Source: Achromobacter insolitus
GTDB taxonomy: Bacteria > Pseudomonadota > Gammaproteobacteria > Burkholderiales > Burkholderiaceae_B
DNA: 64,000 bases
Reading direction: 5' to 3'
Assembly (NCBI RefSeq): GCF_002209555.1
Contig: NZ_NJIF01000015.1
Location: forward strand, 1 to 64,000
In this document: positions 62,012 through 64,000 of the stretch, in pieces
How the letters are laid out: each line of letters opens with the position of its first letter
Position numbering within the stretch: position 1 is the stretch's first letter
Made by a program: the position numbers and the translations under genes
Notes under the pieces: generated by a model
Told to the model about the DNA's origin: nothing
Seen by the model: only the letters and a program-made list of their open reading frames with translations
The model's database searches: none

Positions 62012-64000
62012 TCAGACCCGCTCGATCCGCGCGGGCAAGCCTTGGCGCACCGCCGCGCCGGAAACCCAATCGATCCAGACGTTGGCGTGTTCGCCGCGCG
62101 TGGCGTCGCCGAATCCCAGGTCGTTCAGGTTTACGCCCGCTGCCAGCCCCGGATCGTGCGGCATGGGCGTGCCATCCACGACGTGCGCGCGTGCGCCCAG
62201 TTCGGTGTGGCCGTAACCGTGCTCGATGCCCACTGCGCCAGGCTGAATGCCGTCGCGCAGCAACGCCAGGCCGGTAACCGCGCCGCCCGGCGTCACGATG
62301 CGCACGGCATCCCCGTTGCGGATGCCCAGGCGCTCGCCGTCCTGCCGGTTGATCGATACCGGATTGTGCGGGTGCACCTGGCGCAGGCGATTCACGCCGA
62401 TGGACATCGAGCTCATCAGGTTGGACTTGAAGGAGCTGAGCAGGAAGGGCCAATCCTGCCGCGTGTATTGCGCCCGCATATCCCGGCCGTCCGCCAGTCG
62501 CGTCGGATACCAGGTCGGACAGCCGCTATAGCGTTCGCCCGTCATGGAATGGCGGAAACTCGCCAGCTCTTCGCTCCAGATGTGCAGCGGCTTGGCGTAG
62601 GCGGCGCGCGTCTGCCGCGCCCCGCCTTCGGCTACCCAGGCGTCCTCCATCTTGTCGAAGCGCCCGCCGCGGCTCATCAGCATGGCGACCTGACGCCATT
62701 CGCCCGGCTTGAGCTTCTGCTGCAACAGCGCGCTGTAGCGGTCCACCCCGGTCAGGGCCATGTCGTCGTCGCTGGCCTCGGGCACCGGTTTGCCCGCCGC
62801 AAAGGCGATATTGGCCATGCCGCGCAGGAAGAAATCCTCCGGCGTGTCCAACGCGTACTTGGCGCCGTCCTTGTCCGAGATGGCCCCAGCGCCAAAGCCC
62901 GGCATATCCAGCCGCTTGGCGCAGGCAATCAGGAAGGTCTCCAGGCAGACAGGTTCGTCCGTGGCGGTGCGCGCCACGCGCGGCTGCACGGCGGGCCAGC
63001 GCACGGTGGAGGCCTTGGCAATCACGTCCGCCCAGGGCGCCGACATGCCCCAGCTTTCGTACGTCACCGTGTCCGGCACGATGTAGTCGGCCAGCGCATT
63101 GGTTTCGTTGATGAACGGGTTGATCGACACCGACAGCGGCAACAGGCGCGGATCTTTCATCTTGTCGATGATGACGCTCTTCAGGCCGGCAATGCCGTAG
63201 ATCGGGTTGCTCATGTGGTTGAACCACACCTTGGCGCGGTATGGATAGCCTGCCAGCGCGGACGCCAGCATTTCCGAGCTGAGCCCGCCGGTGGCCGGAT
63301 ACCACGGCGCAGCGGCCGGGTAGACGGGCTGTCCCGCGGCCTTCTTGCGCTTGAACTCGCTGGACTTTTCGTACGGAAAGCGGTTGCGCGACAAGCCCAC
63401 GCCCTTGGGCGTGGCGCGGTTGGCGAAGCCGGCGATGTTGTAGCGCGGTCCCTGCCCGTAAGGCGGGAACGGGCCGGCATCCAGCACCAGGCCGCCTTCG
63501 ACGTTGAGGTTGCCCACCAGCGTGTTCAACATGGCGATGGCGTAAGCAGTGTAGAACCCCGCGCCGCTCATCGTGCCGCCATGCGCGTCGGCCACGGCGC
63601 GCTTGCCATAGCTGGTGAAGCGCTCGGCCAGGGACGCGATCTTGGCGGCGGGCACGCCGCTCAGTTCCGCGTACTCGTCCAGCGTCTTGCGGCGCGCCTC
63701 CTCACGCAACAGCGACAGCGAACTGCGCACGCGCAGCGCCTCGGGCGCGCCGTCCATGCCCGGCGCGGCCACCGCGTCATCCACGAACAGCGCGGCGGGC
63801 GCCGCGGTGGTGTGCGGCGCCAGCGTGCCATCTTCCAGACGCACTACATACACGTCTTCCCACTTGTCGCCGGCATCTGCCGGACGCGGCCAACCCAGGT
63901 CCGAACCGCGCAGGAAACTGCCCAGGCGCGCATGGCCGGGCTCGGCCACCACCAGATGGGTCGCGTTGGTCCAGGCGGCCTCGCCCGCCGCCTTCATGGC
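62012..64000 (-). CDS. ttrA: Molybdopterin oxidoreductase, TtrA-like (tetrathionate reductase catalytic subunit), partial
   Basis: At least 662 C-terminal residues; the 5' end runs off the right edge, so the signal peptide and the iron-sulfur cysteines cannot be seen. It belongs to the DMSO-reductase superfamily: GGTMSGAGFYTAYAIAMLNT, SVSINPFINETNALADYIVP, SKSNL-like SFKSNLMSSMSIGVNRLRQV, PHNPVSINRQDGERLGIRNGD, and a C-terminal dinucleotide-binding region with EHGYGHTELGARAHVVDGTP. This combination is most like TtrA, which reduces tetrathionate to thiosulfate; PsrA/PhsA or an arsenate reductase are alternatives. It is convergent with the ccm operon. Confidence 0.72.
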   Translation of the reverse strand, partial: AMKAAGEAAWTNATHLVVAEPGHARLGSFLRGSDLGWPRPADAGDKWEDVYVVRLEDGTLAPHTTAAPAALFVDDAVAAPGMDGAPEALRVRSSLSLLREEARRKTLDEYAELSGVPAAKIASLAERFTSYGKRAVADAHGGTMSGAGFYTAYAIAMLNTLVGNLNVEGGLVLDAGPFPPYGQGPRYNIAGFANRATPKGVGLSRNRFPYEKSSEFKRKKAAGQPVYPAAAPWYPATGGLSSEMLASALAGYPYRAKVWFNHMSNPIYGIAGLKSVIIDKMKDPRLLPLSVSINPFINETNALADYIVPDTVTYESWGMSAPWADVIAKASTVRWPAVQPRVARTATDEPVCLETFLIACAKRLDMPGFGAGAISDKDGAKYALDTPEDFFLRGMANIAFAAGKPVPEASDDDMALTGVDRYSALLQQKLKPGEWRQVAMLMSRGGRFDKMEDAWVAEGGARQTRAAYAKPLHIWSEELASFRHSMTGERYSGCPTWYPTRLADGRDMRAQYTRQDWPFLLSSFKSNLMSSMSIGVNRLRQVHPHNPVSINRQDGERLGIRNGDAVRIVTPGGAVTGLALLRDGIQPGAVGIEHGYGHTELGARAHVVDGTPMPHDPGLAAGVNLNDLGFGDATRGEHANVWIDWVSGAAVRQGLPARIERV

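Overview
The window is a high-GC stretch from a betaproteobacterium, most likely Alcaligenaceae (Achromobacter/Bordetella/Alcaligenes type). This is an inference from gene content: a Bug/TctC periplasmic binding protein, many LysR-regulated catabolic units, an RpfF/RpfR pair, a periplasmic nitrate reductase operon running into cytochrome c maturation genes, and a pyridine-carboxylate catabolic cluster. No rRNA, tRNA, CRISPR array, insertion sequence or integrase was seen.

Positions 1-16.7 kb hold small catabolic units, most with their own LysR regulator: an M20 amidohydrolase (cut by the left edge) plus a cyclic-amidohydrolase relative, an MHS transporter, a DsbA-like isomerase with an MFS carrier, a class II aldolase-like protein, a NUDIX hydrolase, an amidase/MFS/kinase trio, a GntP permease and an SDR. 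Positions 17.0-20.0 kb carry a convergent DSF-family quorum-sensing pair: rpfF (cis-2-unsaturated fatty acid signal synthase) and rpfR (FI-PAS-GGDEF-EAL receptor). Positions 20.2-27 kb hold a Bug binding protein divergent from an IlvD/Edd dehydratase and GntR regulator, a MerR/TipAS regulator and two methyltransferases.

Positions 27.0-47.6 kb form the most distinctive region, a probable picolinic-acid (pyridine-2-carboxylate) degradation cluster. A long leftward operon (37.66 to 27.05 kb) carries a TRAP binding protein, a three-gene molybdenum hydroxylase whose iron-sulfur subunit is fused to a CoxG domain, an ABC importer and the TRAP membrane subunits, and ends at a strong terminator. Divergent from it are four Rieske oxygenase components. 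A second leftward operon encodes a decarboxylase, an N-formylmaleamate deformylase, a 2,5-dihydroxypyridine dioxygenase and a maleamate amidohydrolase. MocA- and XdhC-like factors mature the molybdenum cofactor, and a MarR regulator closes the cluster. Nine copies of a TCAG-N4-CTGA-like palindrome lie at the promoters of these units and of the marR gene itself, which suggests a single dedicated regulon. The implied route is picolinate, 6-hydroxypicolinate, 3,6-dihydroxypicolinate, 2,5-dihydroxypyridine, N-formylmaleamate, maleamate, maleate. No maleate isomerase is present in the window.

Positions 47.8-50.7 kb hold a LysR regulator divergent from a 3-hydroxyacyl-CoA dehydrogenase-like / BKACE pair. 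Positions 50.8-62.0 kb hold napEDABC followed without a break by ccmABCDEFGHI, so nitrate reductase and the machinery that attaches heme to its c-type cytochromes are probably co-transcribed. The right edge cuts a molybdopterin oxidoreductase that resembles the tetrathionate reductase catalytic subunit TtrA.
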